Of a stretch of DNA of 13,583 nucleotides, positions 1-7,048 are shown one piece after another. Position 1 is the first letter of the stretch. Every line of letters starts with the position of its first letter. The stretch comes from an uncultured Wenzhouxiangella sp. (lineage in GTDB: Bacteria > Pseudomonadota > Gammaproteobacteria > Xanthomonadales > Wenzhouxiangellaceae). The notes below the pieces were generated by a model that had not been told where the DNA came from, made no database searches, and saw nothing but the letters and a program-made list of their open reading frames with translations. The position numbers and the translations under genes are program-made. The stretch is taken from positions 1 through 13,583 of the forward strand of contig CALEIM010000023.1 in assembly GCA_937876395.1 (NCBI GenBank), read 5' to 3'.

Positions 1-859
1 CCAGCTCATAATTCGGCACCTGACAATCGAGTTCGTCGAAATACTCCGCCAGCACTGAGCGCGCCTCTTCGAGCGTCGGAAAGGTGTAGCGCGCGGAACT
101 GTCGCGATAGACCTCAATGGTCCGGATCTCAGGGATGGTCCAGTTCATTCGGGCCGCCAGCGCTTCGGCATTCACCCGCGCCTGAGTCCAGCGGTTCCAG
201 ATGTCTTGGACGAGGACGCCGTCGCCCAGGTTGTCGTGCAGCGCCATGGCCAGGCGCCATTTCAACACGTGGAAATTGCCGACAGCCCCGGCCGCTAGGT
301 CGTCAAAAACAGAAGCCACTGACTCGCGCCGGGACGCTTGCACGAACAATCGAATCACGAAACAGCCGCCCGGGCGCAGAACCCGACGAAGCTCGTGACA
401 CAAGCGACGATGCATCTCGATATTTTCGAGCACGGTGAAACATCCATCGCCGACCACGCAGTCGAGCATGTCATCGCGTAGCGGCATATCGAGCCAACTG
501 GCACAAACCGGAATCATGGCGCCGGCGGACCGACGCGGACCGATTTCACGAATCATCTGCAGGCTGCGATCAATCGCCAACAAGCGGCTGCCCGTCGGCC
601 ACGGCATGCCGACAAGCTCCGGGGTGACGCCAAGAAGCGCGTTCTGCATCGACTCGCAGCCGATTTGATGCCACACCCGGTGCACCATCTCCCCGGCGAC
701 CGCAACGTCTTCTTGGCCGGGGCGTAGCGGTGGCCCGACACTGTCCCATTGCAGTGCGTGCCGTTGCCAGTGGTCGCCACCGGGCGCGGCGTATTCAGAC
801 AATTCCGTTGTGCTGCCGGAGCTCATCGCAGGGATTTCGATGTCGCTGTGCCCGCTCAT
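1..859 (-). CDS. Class I SAM-dependent methyltransferase, C-terminus cut by the window edge
   Basis: An open frame of 286 codons runs from an ATG at 859 off the left edge without a stop, so the C-terminus is missing. Residues just after the N-terminus read VGPPLRPGQEDV, then a LLGVTPEL stretch, then LLAIDRSLQMI (the usual acidic end of strand 2 that binds the SAM ribose), then MLDCVVGDGCFTVL and LRRVLRPGGCFVIR (strands 4 and 5 of a Rossmann-fold methyltransferase). The glycine-rich motif I (GxGxG) is replaced by LLGVTPEL, which I recall from one subgroup of uncharacterised methyltransferases. The ATG overlaps the TGA of the upstream kinase gene as ATGA, suggesting translational coupling and choosing this start over an in-frame ATG at 826, which has no ribosome binding site. 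The substrate is unknown. The fold call is confident; any role in the two-component pathway is inference from the operon only. Confidence 0.8.
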   Translation of the reverse strand, partial: MSGHSDIEIPAMSSGSTTELSEYAAPGGDHWQRHALQWDSVGPPLRPGQEDVAVAGEMVHRVWHQIGCESMQNALLGVTPELVGMPWPTGSRLLAIDRSLQMIREIGPRRSAGAMIPVCASWLDMPLRDDMLDCVVGDGCFTVLENIEMHRRLCHELRRVLRPGGCFVIRLFVQASRRESVASVFDDLAAGAVGNFHVLKWRLAMALHDNLGDGVLVQDIWNRWTQARVNAEALAARMNWTIPEIRTIEVYRDSSARYTFPTLEEARSVLAEYFDELDCQVPNYEL

Positions 860-2223
860 CGTGGCGGCAGAATAACCCGGATCAGGGCGCCGCCGAGTGC
901 GCTGCTGACGTCCGCTTCGAGCCGGCCGTCATTGGCCTCGACCAGCTCACGCACGATGGACAGGCCAAGGCCCTGGCCCTCACGGCGTTCATCGCCGCGT
1001 TCACCGCGTTCGACCAGGCGCTCAAACAGCTCAGGTTCAATACCCGGGCCATTGTCTTCAACTTCCACCACTACGCCGTCGCGCCGCTGCCCGTGCTGGC
1101 CGGGCCGAACTCGCGCAAGCAGCCGTCCGCTGCCATATTTAGCGGCATTTTCCATAAGGTTGCCGCAGATCTCCCACAAATCGCGCTCATCAATGTAGGC
1201 GACCAGGTCGGCATCGCCTTCCACTTCGGTGGCCAGGCCCCGATCACGGTGCAAACGTTCGAGGGAATCGGCCGTGCGCTCAAGAATCGGCTGAACGGCA
1301 ACCGCCCGGGGCAAGGCGCGGCGGGTCGAGCGCTGGGCGCGTTCAAGCTGGCGGCGGATAATCTGATCCATGTCATCGAGATGAGCAACAGATTCGGCTG
1401 GCAACTGCCCATCGTCCGACTCCAGCCTGACGCGCAGCACGGCCAGCGGCGTTTTCAGCGCGTGGGCCAGGTCGGCCAGGGCCTCGGCATAGCGTCGGGC
1501 GTTGTCGCGCTCGGCGGCCAGCAGGGTGTTGAGGTTGTCGGTCAGCGGACGCAGTTCGCGCGGGTAATTGCCCTTGATGCGTTCACCGCGTCCGGATTCG
1601 ATCTCGGCTACTTCGGCCGCCACCTGTCGCAGGGGACGCAGCACGAAAACAAGCAAAAATACCTGCCCGACAATAATCAGCCCGGCAGCCAGCCCAAGCC
1701 AGCGCCACAGGTCGGCGCGAAAGCGAAACAGCTCCATTTGCAGGCGGTTGGGATCTTCAGCGGCCCAGATGGTCAGGTCGACGAGCTGCCCGTCGGGACG
1801 CTCCCAGCCCAAACCGATGGCAAAGATATTCCAGGTGCCATCGGTCTCAAGGCCACGAAACAACTCCGATCCACGTCCGATCACGCGCGCATTGGGCTGC
1901 GGCACGACGCCCATCAGTGACGCTGAGCGCCACTCGCCAAACGGCGTCATGGCACCACCGTGCAGGCTTGAGCCGGGCCGGTTCAGGCGCGGCTCAGCCA
2001 GCAAATCGGGCATCTGCGGCTGGCCGTTGGCATCCAGTTCGACGGTCGACAGCACCAGGTAGACCACGGCTTCGAGCCGCTCTTTCATGCTCGCTTCTGC
2101 CGCATTGGTAAAAACCCGATCGATGGCGGCGCCGACCACGGCCAGGGCGATAATCAAAGTCAGCCCGGCGCCGACCAGCAGGCGCAGGCGCAGCGAGGTC
2201 GACGCCCGGCCCTGCTCATCCAC
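856..2223 (-). CDS. phoQ: PhoQ-like sensor histidine kinase
   Basis: This 455-aa inner-membrane kinase has a short cytoplasmic N-terminus, TM1 at about 13-35, a periplasmic sensor of about 137 residues, TM2 at about 173-195, a HAMP segment, and the phospho-acceptor box DLAHALKTPLAV with His254. The ATPase domain shows the N-box GNLMENAAKY (355-363), G1 box VEDNGPGI (388-395) and G2 box GQGLGLSIV. The H-box and the partner next door are typical of PhoQ. The start is GTG at 2223, 8 nt after the regulator stop; no ATG fits because a stop lies just upstream in frame. No good ribosome binding site is visible, so translation may depend on coupling to the regulator. E. coli PhoQ is somewhat longer (486 aa). 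The dense acidic patch of the E. coli sensor domain is not seen, so the stimulus may differ. Its stop overlaps the methyltransferase start. Confidence 0.87.
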   Translation of the reverse strand: MDEQGRASTSLRLRLLVGAGLTLIIALAVVGAAIDRVFTNAAEASMKERLEAVVYLVLSTVELDANGQPQMPDLLAEPRLNRPGSSLHGGAMTPFGEWRSASLMGVVPQPNARVIGRGSELFRGLETDGTWNIFAIGLGWERPDGQLVDLTIWAAEDPNRLQMELFRFRADLWRWLGLAAGLIIVGQVFLLVFVLRPLRQVAAEVAEIESGRGERIKGNYPRELRPLTDNLNTLLAAERDNARRYAEALADLAHALKTPLAVLRVRLESDDGQLPAESVAHLDDMDQIIRRQLERAQRSTRRALPRAVAVQPILERTADSLERLHRDRGLATEVEGDADLVAYIDERDLWEICGNLMENAAKYGSGRLLARVRPGQHGQRRDGVVVEVEDNGPGIEPELFERLVERGERGDERREGQGLGLSIVRELVEANDGRLEADVSSALGGALIRVILPPR

Positions 2224-2231
2224 GGCGTCGG

Positions 2232-2909
2232 TCAGTCATCGTCCTGACGAAAACGATAGCCACGACCGCGCAAGGTCTGGATGGGCTGCCAGGTGCCGTC
2301 GGCATCAAGCTTCTTGCGCAAACGGCCGATGATGACCTCGATCACGTTGCTTTCGGGGTCGGTGTCTTCATCGTAGAGATGGTCGTTGAGCTCGGTTTTT
2401 GAAACCACCTGCCCCGGATGGAGCAGGAAATACTCAAGCACCTTGTACTCAAAGCTGGTCAACTCCAGCTCCTCGCCGCCCAGATGAGCACTTTGACTGG
2501 ACAGGTTGACAGTCAACTCGCCGACGCTGACTTCCGGTGCGGCGTGCCCGGCCGAACGCCGCAGCAGCGCGTGCACGCGCGCCATCAGCTCCTCGATACG
2601 GAAGGGCTTGGTGACATAGTCATCAGCGCCCAGCTCAAGCGCTTCGACCTTGTCTTGCCAGTCGGAGCGAGCAGTCAGAATCAGCACCGGATACTTGTGC
2701 CCCTGCTCACGCAGCTTTCTGACAATGTCCATGCCGCTTTGGCCGGGCAGGCCCAGATCAATGATCGCCAAATCAATCGGGTATTCAACGGCAAAATGCA
2801 GACCATCAATGCCGTCGGCGGCCAGGTCAACCGCAAATCCCTGGCGCTTGAGCGCCCGGCCGAGCAGCTCGCGCAGCTCGGTCTCATCTTCAACTACGAG
2901 AATACGCAT
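2232..2909 (-). CDS. phoP: PhoP-like response regulator (OmpR family)
   Basis: A 225-aa DNA-binding regulator of full family length. The receiver domain (1-118) has the acidic cluster VEDE (6-9), phospho-acceptor Asp51 in IIDLGLPG, Thr79 in LTARSDWQDK and Lys101 in YVTKPF. The winged-helix output domain (about 126-222) has LTSFEYKVLEYFLLHPGQ and ends with the usual RGRGYRF. SDWQDKVEALELGADDYVTKPF-type sequence and the LNDHLYDEDTDPESN stretch are strongly PhoP-like. It should be phosphorylated by the kinase encoded 8 nt downstream. A ribosome binding site GAGGGA (2919-2924) lies 9 nt before the ATG, inside the end of the PepSY gene, which ends 3 nt before this start. The candidate tandem binding site upstream of the operon suggests autoregulation. 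Confidence 0.93.
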   Translation of the reverse strand: MRILVVEDETELRELLGRALKRQGFAVDLAADGIDGLHFAVEYPIDLAIIDLGLPGQSGMDIVRKLREQGHKYPVLILTARSDWQDKVEALELGADDYVTKPFRIEELMARVHALLRRSAGHAAPEVSVGELTVNLSSQSAHLGGEELELTSFEYKVLEYFLLHPGQVVSKTELNDHLYDEDTDPESNVIEVIIGRLRKKLDADGTWQPIQTLRGRGYRFRQDDD

Positions 2910-2912
2910 GGT

Positions 2913-3146
2913 TCAGCTTCCCTCGGCGGGCACCCGGACGGTGCGAACGACGCCGTCGCGGGTCAGTATGCGAATGACGTGGATACGCTGACCGTCACGC
3001 TCGACGGTTTGCGCTGACACAACCTGGGCATCGTTGTCTTTTGCCACCTTGCGGGCGGCCTCTTCCAGCGAGACACCCCAGGCTCCAGCCACCAACACGG
3101 CAGCCAGAACCACGGCAGTCAGAAGGTTTCGAAACATGCGGCGCAT
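2913..3146 (-). CDS. Small exported PepSY-domain protein
   Basis: This 77-aa protein is the first gene of the phoP/phoQ-like operon. Residues 1-24 are a basic start (MRRMFRN) followed by an Ala/Val/Leu-rich hydrophobic segment, so it is a signal peptide or a membrane anchor. Residues 25-72 (VSLEEAARKVAKDNDAQVVS, then strands ending in GVVRTVRVP) match a single PepSY unit: a helix followed by beta strands. PepSY proteins are thought to modulate periplasmic proteases or act as accessory partners of sensors. Location beside a sensor kinase suggests it touches the periplasmic part of the kinase, by analogy with small feedback proteins of PhoQ such as MgrB, but that is inference. A second ATG three codons downstream is an alternative start. 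Confidence 0.83.
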   Translation of the reverse strand: MRRMFRNLLTAVVLAAVLVAGAWGVSLEEAARKVAKDNDAQVVSAQTVERDGQRIHVIRILTRDGVVRTVRVPAEGS

Positions 3147-3173
3147 TACCCAATCCCGGTGAGCGATGGCCTG

Positions 3174-3206
3174 ATTCTAACGCTTGCGGGTTAATCGACG
3201 CTTAAT
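3174..3206 (-). promoter_or_regulatory. Candidate PhoP box and -10 element of the PepSY-phoP-phoQ operon
   Basis: On the plus strand 3190-3206 reads GTTAAT-CGACG-CTTAAT: two related hexamers repeated with an 11-bp period, as in sites of PhoP/OmpR-type dimers (PhoP consensus about GTTTA-N5-GTTTA). On the transcribed strand a TAGAAT -10 hexamer (3174-3179, 5 of 6 matches to TATAAT) follows after 10 bp, and no TTGACA-like -35 is present. This is the layout known for PhoP-activated promoters, where the box takes the place of the -35. The site overlaps the TAA of ctlX. The predicted leader before the PepSY ATG at 3146 is only about 20 nt. Confidence 0.5.
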
Positions 3207-4119
3207 AAATTTCGGCCACGCAGCAGCGCAGGCTGCCGCCGGCCTTTTCGATTTCATCAAGTTCGATGGCATGAATGGTGAAGCCCCAGCTTTCCAGTCG
3301 TTTGATCTTTTCGGCCGCCAGCGCATCAAACGCGACCTGGCTCATGAACAGATCAGAGTGGCTGAGCGCAATAATGTTGCCGGCAAAGGCTTCTTTTTCT
3401 TCCGTGCTGATTTCCAGCACCCGCTCAGGGTACAGCTCGGCAATGGCGCGCGGCACTTCCGGGTCGGCAAAGGCATCCGGGCAGACCACCACAGCGCGTG
3501 AGGCGAGCACCGACATGACGACGTTGGTGTGGTACTCGTTTTCATTCAGGTCGAAGCGAAAGCTCAGGCCCAGATCGAAAGCCTCGTGCATGGCCTGGCA
3601 GCCAGCCTCGTTGACCCGCTGGGTCATGCCGCAAAAACCGATCCGGCGGCCACGATCCATCACCAGCACGCCGGTCAGCTCGGCGATCACGCCCGGCGCG
3701 GCCAGCTCAATGCTGTCATAGCCCATCAGATCGGTGAACAGGGCGCGGATGTCGATGCGGTCGGCTTCGCGCTGGCGGTTGGGGTAGCGCATGGCGCCGA
3801 CAATCAGGCGCCCGGCCGCAGTAGCAAAAACGTTATTGGGAAATACGTCATCGGGCGTTTCCGGATGTCCGGGGAAGCGCACCACCGGAATGCCGCAGGC
3901 GCTGATTCGTTCGCTCAAACGGCGATGCTGATCAAGTGCACGGCCCGGGTCAACCTGGCTGTCGACCTCCATGTACTCATTGTCCTGGGCGGTCTCTTCG
4001 GAAATTCGGAAGCCGCTGGGTTCGACGAGAAACACGGCCCGCGGCACGGCGGGCGCTTCATGGCTGAGCCGACCGGCATGAATCTCGGTAAGAAAATCGG
4101 CAGGAGTTGTGACAATCAT
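3202..4119 (-). CDS. ctlX: CtlX-type guanidine-modifying hydrolase (arginine deiminase / DDAH superfamily)
   Basis: A 305-aa protein of the guanidino-group-modifying alpha/beta-propeller superfamily, which hydrolyses arginine- or citrulline-like substrates through a covalent Cys intermediate. Visible family marks are PDDVFPNNVF (89-98, substrate pocket), ELTGVLVMDRGRR (147-159) with Glu147, the catalytic His197 in NEYHTNVVMSV, and a near-C-terminal Cys in GGSLRCCVAEIY (Cys299 by alignment with the GGSxRC motif; Cys300 is adjacent). Length and C-terminal motif match proteins annotated as citrulline utilisation hydrolase CtlX better than arginine deiminase (about 410 aa) or DDAH. The ATG at 4119 is preceded by a weak GAGAC-like ribosome binding site and a sigma70-type promoter. 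No other arginine gene is nearby, so the substrate remains open. Confidence 0.8.
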   Translation of the reverse strand: MIVTTPADFLTEIHAGRLSHEAPAVPRAVFLVEPSGFRISEETAQDNEYMEVDSQVDPGRALDQHRRLSERISACGIPVVRFPGHPETPDDVFPNNVFATAAGRLIVGAMRYPNRQREADRIDIRALFTDLMGYDSIELAAPGVIAELTGVLVMDRGRRIGFCGMTQRVNEAGCQAMHEAFDLGLSFRFDLNENEYHTNVVMSVLASRAVVVCPDAFADPEVPRAIAELYPERVLEISTEEKEAFAGNIIALSHSDLFMSQVAFDALAAEKIKRLESWGFTIHAIELDEIEKAGGSLRCCVAEIY

Positions 4120-4158
4120 TGAGTCTGTCTCGAATTAATCAGGTCTTCGGGGGCGTCT

Positions 4159-4186
4159 ATCTTAGCCGCAGTTATTTGCCGGTCAA
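4159..4186 (-). promoter_or_regulatory. Candidate sigma70 promoter of ctlX
   Basis: On the minus strand a -35 TTGACC (4181-4186, 5 of 6 matches) is separated by 16 bp from a -10 TAAGAT (4159-4164, 4 of 6). The predicted start of transcription near 4152 gives a leader of about 33 nt before the ATG at 4119. It lies in the 102-bp gap after dusA, so ctlX probably does not depend on dusA read-through. Called by eye. Confidence 0.45.
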
Positions 4187-4221
4187 GTTCATTTCGATCC
4201 AGGTATGACGGCAGGTGAAAA

Positions 4222-5196
4222 TCAGCCAGTGCGGTGGTCCGCCTGGGCCGCCGGCATGGCCTCCAGCAGCAGCTCGGTGCCGGCCTCCGGACGATGCATG
4301 TTCTGGCTCAGATAACGCCGCCAGTGGCGCGCGCCCGGCTGGCCCTGGAACAGACCGAGCATATGCCGGGCGACATGGGCGAGCCGCCCGCCGCCCGCCA
4401 AGTGGCCCTCGGCATAGGCGGCCATCTGGGCGACAACCGCGTGACGCGACGCGGCGGCCGGACGGGCCAGTGCCCGGCTGAGCTCGGTCAGCAGCCAGGG
4501 GTTCTGATAGGCGGCGCGGCCCAGCATGATGCCGTCAACGTGCTCAAGCTGGCCGAGGGCATCATCAACGTTGCGCAAACCGCCGTTTATCACGACCTGC
4601 AGATTCGGAAAGCGCTGCTTGAGTCGATAGACGCGCTCATGATCGAGCGGCGGAACCTCGCGGTTTTCTTTCGGACTCAGGCCCGACAGCCAGGCCTTGC
4701 GGGCATGCACGATGACGGTCTGGATGCCGCTGGCCTGGGTCGTTTCGACAAAATCCTGGAACCAGCCCTCGCTATCGAACTCGTCTACGCCGATGCGGAA
4801 TTTGACCGTGACCGGAATCGACACGGCCCGGCGCATTGCCGCCAGGCAGTCGCGGACCAGCTCGGGCTCTTTCATCAGACAGGCGCCAAAGCGGCCCTTC
4901 TGAACCCGATCCGACGGACAGCCGACGTTGAGATTGATCTCGTCATAGCCGAAATCCGCACCGATCCTGGCCGCCTCGGCCAGCGCGACCGGGTCACTGC
5001 CGCCAAGCTGCAGGGCAAGCGGATGCTCGGCCGGATCAAATCCCAGCAGGCGCTCGCGATCACCGTGAATGACCGCGCCGGTGGTGAGCATTTCGGTGTA
5101 GAGCAACACCTCGGGCGCCAGCAGACGATGGAAGTACCGGCAGTGGCGGTCGGTCCAATCCATCATCGGAGCAACGCTGGGAAGGTGGTAAAACAT
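4222..5196 (-). CDS. dusA: tRNA-dihydrouridine(20/20a) synthase DusA
   Basis: This 324-aa FMN enzyme reduces uridine 20/20a in the tRNA D-loop using NADPH. The N-terminus SVAPMMDWTDRHCRYFHRL is diagnostic for DusA. The catalytic Cys93 sits in LNVGCPSDRVQKGRFGACLM, which protonates the uracil ring in the family mechanism. FMN-contact segments are VTVKFRIG (Lys132), VIVHARKAWLSGLSPKENRE (His164), INGGL (204-208) and GIMLGRAAYQNPW (222-234). The C-terminal helical domain, ending in HWRRYLSQNM, is present, so the gene is full length. The ATG at 5196 is the only start compatible with the motif position: a TAA lies 12 codons upstream in frame with no other start codon between. The immediate leader has no clear ribosome binding site; an AGGAGG lies about 28 nt upstream, too far to serve directly. 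It is divergent from the diguanylate cyclase. Confidence 0.95.
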   Translation of the reverse strand: MFYHLPSVAPMMDWTDRHCRYFHRLLAPEVLLYTEMLTTGAVIHGDRERLLGFDPAEHPLALQLGGSDPVALAEAARIGADFGYDEINLNVGCPSDRVQKGRFGACLMKEPELVRDCLAAMRRAVSIPVTVKFRIGVDEFDSEGWFQDFVETTQASGIQTVIVHARKAWLSGLSPKENREVPPLDHERVYRLKQRFPNLQVVINGGLRNVDDALGQLEHVDGIMLGRAAYQNPWLLTELSRALARPAAASRHAVVAQMAAYAEGHLAGGGRLAHVARHMLGLFQGQPGARHWRRYLSQNMHRPEAGTELLLEAMPAAQADHRTG

Positions 5197-5259
5197 GCTG
5201 CTTGAAACAACCGGGAGCCCGGCCTCCTGTTAACAAATAGTCGAAAATATGGCGAAAAC

Positions 5260-5289
5260 TTGCCGGCCCGCGCTGCCCTGTGGCATATT
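5260..5289 (+). promoter_or_regulatory. Candidate promoter of the diguanylate cyclase gene
   Basis: In the 149-bp dusA/cyclase divergent gap, TTGCCG (5260-5265) and CATATT (5284-5289) are separated by 18 bp. This would give a leader of roughly 50 nt. The matches are moderate and called by eye. I could not identify a convincing dusA promoter in the same gap. Confidence 0.3.
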
Positions 5290-5334
5290 GGCCGACAGTG
5301 TGACGTTCGAACCGGCGCGCCCGGCCCCGGTTCC

Positions 5335-5340
5335 AGGGGG
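5335..5340 (+). promoter_or_regulatory. Ribosome binding site that fixes the diguanylate cyclase start
   Basis: AGGGGG lies 5 nt before the ATG at 5346. A second in-frame ATG at 5445, right before the first membrane helix, has no comparable site, so the longer protein with a 33-residue cytoplasmic leader is preferred. Confidence 0.6.
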
Positions 5341-5345
5341 ATTGC

Positions 5346-6377
5346 ATGATTCAGAACAAGGGCCGCAGCGATTTGGCCGCGCACCTGCAAGCGGCAACGC
5401 CTTGGCCGATCGCCGGTAACCGCGGCAGCATTGAAGTCACCGTGATGAACTACGCCGGGATCACCTCGGCAGCCGTTATCACCGGATTCGCTGCCTACCA
5501 CTATTTTACCGGCAACGTGACCAGCGCGTCGATCAATGCGCTGATCGCCGTTTTGCTGATCGCAGTGCTGATGATCGGCCTGAATCAGCAGTTCACGCGT
5601 ACGGCTCTTGTGCTGTTTGGCGCGGTGGTCACCGTGTCGTGCGTAGTCAGCGCCATGTTCGTCAGCAACAACGGCTTGTTGTGGGCCATGCTCGTTTTGT
5701 GGATCAATTTCCTGATTCTGCCGCGCCGTCTGGCCGTTGCGTTCAACCTGTTTGTCATCATGGCCCTGGCCATCCAGACGAGCCTGTTTGATTCATTCCT
5801 GCAGCAGATTAGCTGGCTGGTCGTCGCCACCCTGATTTCGGGCTTCGGACTGATTTTTACCAATCAGATGCGCACCCAGCGCGAAATGCTGGCCCAACTC
5901 GCCACCCAGGACCCGCTCACAGCCGTTGGCAACCGGCGACTGATGCAACATGGCCTGGAACAGGCCATCGCCGGGTACCGGCGCAGCGGTCGAGCAAGCA
6001 CGCTGCTGATCCTGGATCTCGACCACTTCAAGCAGATCAACGACCGGCACGGTCACGAGGCCGGCGACAATATCCTGAAAAGCTTCGCCGACATGGCACG
6101 TAAGCTGCTTAGAGCTGAAGACGGGCTGTATCGACTCGGCGGCGAAGAATTCGTGATCCTGGTTCGCGATATGGATGAGCAAACCGCCAGCGCAAGTCTG
6201 GATAACCTCCATCAGCGCCTCAGCGGCCAACTTGAGGGGCCCGAAGGGCCGCTGCGATGCTCGGCCGGTGCGGCCGTGCTCATGCCGGACGAAAACTGGT
6301 CACGCTGGCTGGCCCGAGCCGACCACGCTCTCTACCAGGCCAAGCGCGCCGGCCGCAACCGGCTGGTGATTGCCTGA
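5346..6377 (+). CDS. Membrane-bound GGDEF diguanylate cyclase
   Basis: A 343-aa enzyme that should make cyclic di-GMP from two GTP at the inner membrane. Residues 36-172 form about six hydrophobic helices with short loops, so the sensor is an integral-membrane module without a large periplasmic domain. A short linker (NQMRTQREMLAQLATQ) leads to the GGDEF domain: DPLTAVGNRR (189-198), LILDLDHFKQINDRHGHEAGD (metal and nucleotide binding), active site GGEEF (265-269) and the closing ADHALYQAKRAGRNR. The product-inhibition I-site RxxD is intact (Arg256-Asp259, five residues before GGEEF). All catalytic residues seem present, so it should be active and feedback controlled. No EAL domain is fused. 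The membrane sensor resembles none that I can name, so its signal is unknown. It ends 17 bp from rpiA, which converges on it. Confidence 0.92.
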   Translation: MIQNKGRSDLAAHLQAATPWPIAGNRGSIEVTVMNYAGITSAAVITGFAAYHYFTGNVTSASINALIAVLLIAVLMIGLNQQFTRTALVLFGAVVTVSCVVSAMFVSNNGLLWAMLVLWINFLILPRRLAVAFNLFVIMALAIQTSLFDSFLQQISWLVVATLISGFGLIFTNQMRTQREMLAQLATQDPLTAVGNRRLMQHGLEQAIAGYRRSGRASTLLILDLDHFKQINDRHGHEAGDNILKSFADMARKLLRAEDGLYRLGGEEFVILVRDMDEQTASASLDNLHQRLSGQLEGPEGPLRCSAGAAVLMPDENWSRWLARADHALYQAKRAGRNRLVIA

Positions 6378-6394
6378 TCCGGCGTAGCCCGTGT

Positions 6395-7048
6395 CTATTT
6401 CGTCTCGATACCGCTTTCGCTGGCAACCAGCACCACATCGGCGCCGCGCTGAGCGAACAGGCCACAGGTGACCACGCCCGGGATCTGGTTGATTTCGTTT
6501 TCGATACGAACCGGATCGACCAGATCAAGGTTGCGTATATCCACGATCAGATTGCCGTTATCGGTGGTGAACCCTTCACGCAGTTCGGGACGGCCGCCCA
6601 TGGCAACGAGCTTGCGCGACACCAGCGCACGAGCCATCGGGATGACTTCAATCGGCAGTGGAAATTCACCCAGCACCCTGACCTGCTTGGACGCATCGAC
6701 AATGCAGACAAAACGACGGCTGGCCGCGGCAATGATTTTCTCGCGGGTGAGCGCGCCGCCGCCACCCTTGATCAGACGCTTGTGCTCATCGACCTCATCA
6801 GCGCCGTCAATATAGAGCGCCAGATCACCGGTGTGGTTGAGATCCAGCACGCGCACGCCGATCTGCTCAAGGCGCCGGGTAGTCGCCTGCGAGGACGAAA
6901 CAGCACCTTCCACACGCTTGCCCGAAGCCGCCAGCGCGTCGATAAAGGCGTTGACGGTTGATCCCGTTCCCACGCCCAGCGTCATGCCATCTTCAACGTA
7001 GTTTACGGCGGCTTGCGCCACGTCGATCTTGAGTCTGTCCTGGCTCAT
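6395..7048 (-). CDS. rpiA: Ribose-5-phosphate isomerase A
   Basis: A 217-aa cytosolic enzyme of the non-oxidative pentose phosphate pathway that interconverts ribose 5-phosphate and ribulose 5-phosphate. All hallmark motifs are visible: the phosphate loop GVGTGST (25-31), DGADEVD (81-87) and KGGGGALTREK (94-104). The positions of Asp81, Asp84, Lys94 and Glu103 coincide with the active-site residues of E. coli RpiA (219 aa), so it is complete and should be active. Its ATG (7046-7048) overlaps the stop of the upstream EVE gene as ATGA, implying translational coupling and shared transcription. It converges on the diguanylate cyclase gene with a 17-bp gap that holds no hairpin I can recognise. 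Confidence 0.97.
   Translation of the reverse strand: MSQDRLKIDVAQAAVNYVEDGMTLGVGTGSTVNAFIDALAASGKRVEGAVSSSQATTRRLEQIGVRVLDLNHTGDLALYIDGADEVDEHKRLIKGGGGALTREKIIAAASRRFVCIVDASKQVRVLGEFPLPIEVIPMARALVSRKLVAMGGRPELREGFTTDNGNLIVDIRNLDLVDPVRIENEINQIPGVVTCGLFAQRGADVVLVASESGIETK

Noticed and set aside
740..800. Possible frameshift in the methyltransferase N-terminus
   Set aside because: A careful codon-by-codon reading shows the frame is continuous from the ATG at 859 through HWQRHALQWDSVGPPLRP; the first impression came from misreading three bases.
730..1920. A 396-codon open frame on the plus strand opposite the kinase gene
   Set aside because: It is the reverse reading of a GC-rich gene with clear kinase motifs. 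Its protein has no recognisable motif, and a long shadow frame is common at this base composition.
4234..5205. A 323-codon plus-strand frame opposite dusA
   Set aside because: dusA has all family motifs on the other strand; the plus-strand product looks like no known protein and has no ribosome binding site.
5211..5222. CCGGGAGCCCGG inverted repeat in the dusA leader as a terminator or operator
   Set aside because: The stem is only 5 bp with a 2-base centre and there is no T-tract; such GC-rich short palindromes are expected by chance here.
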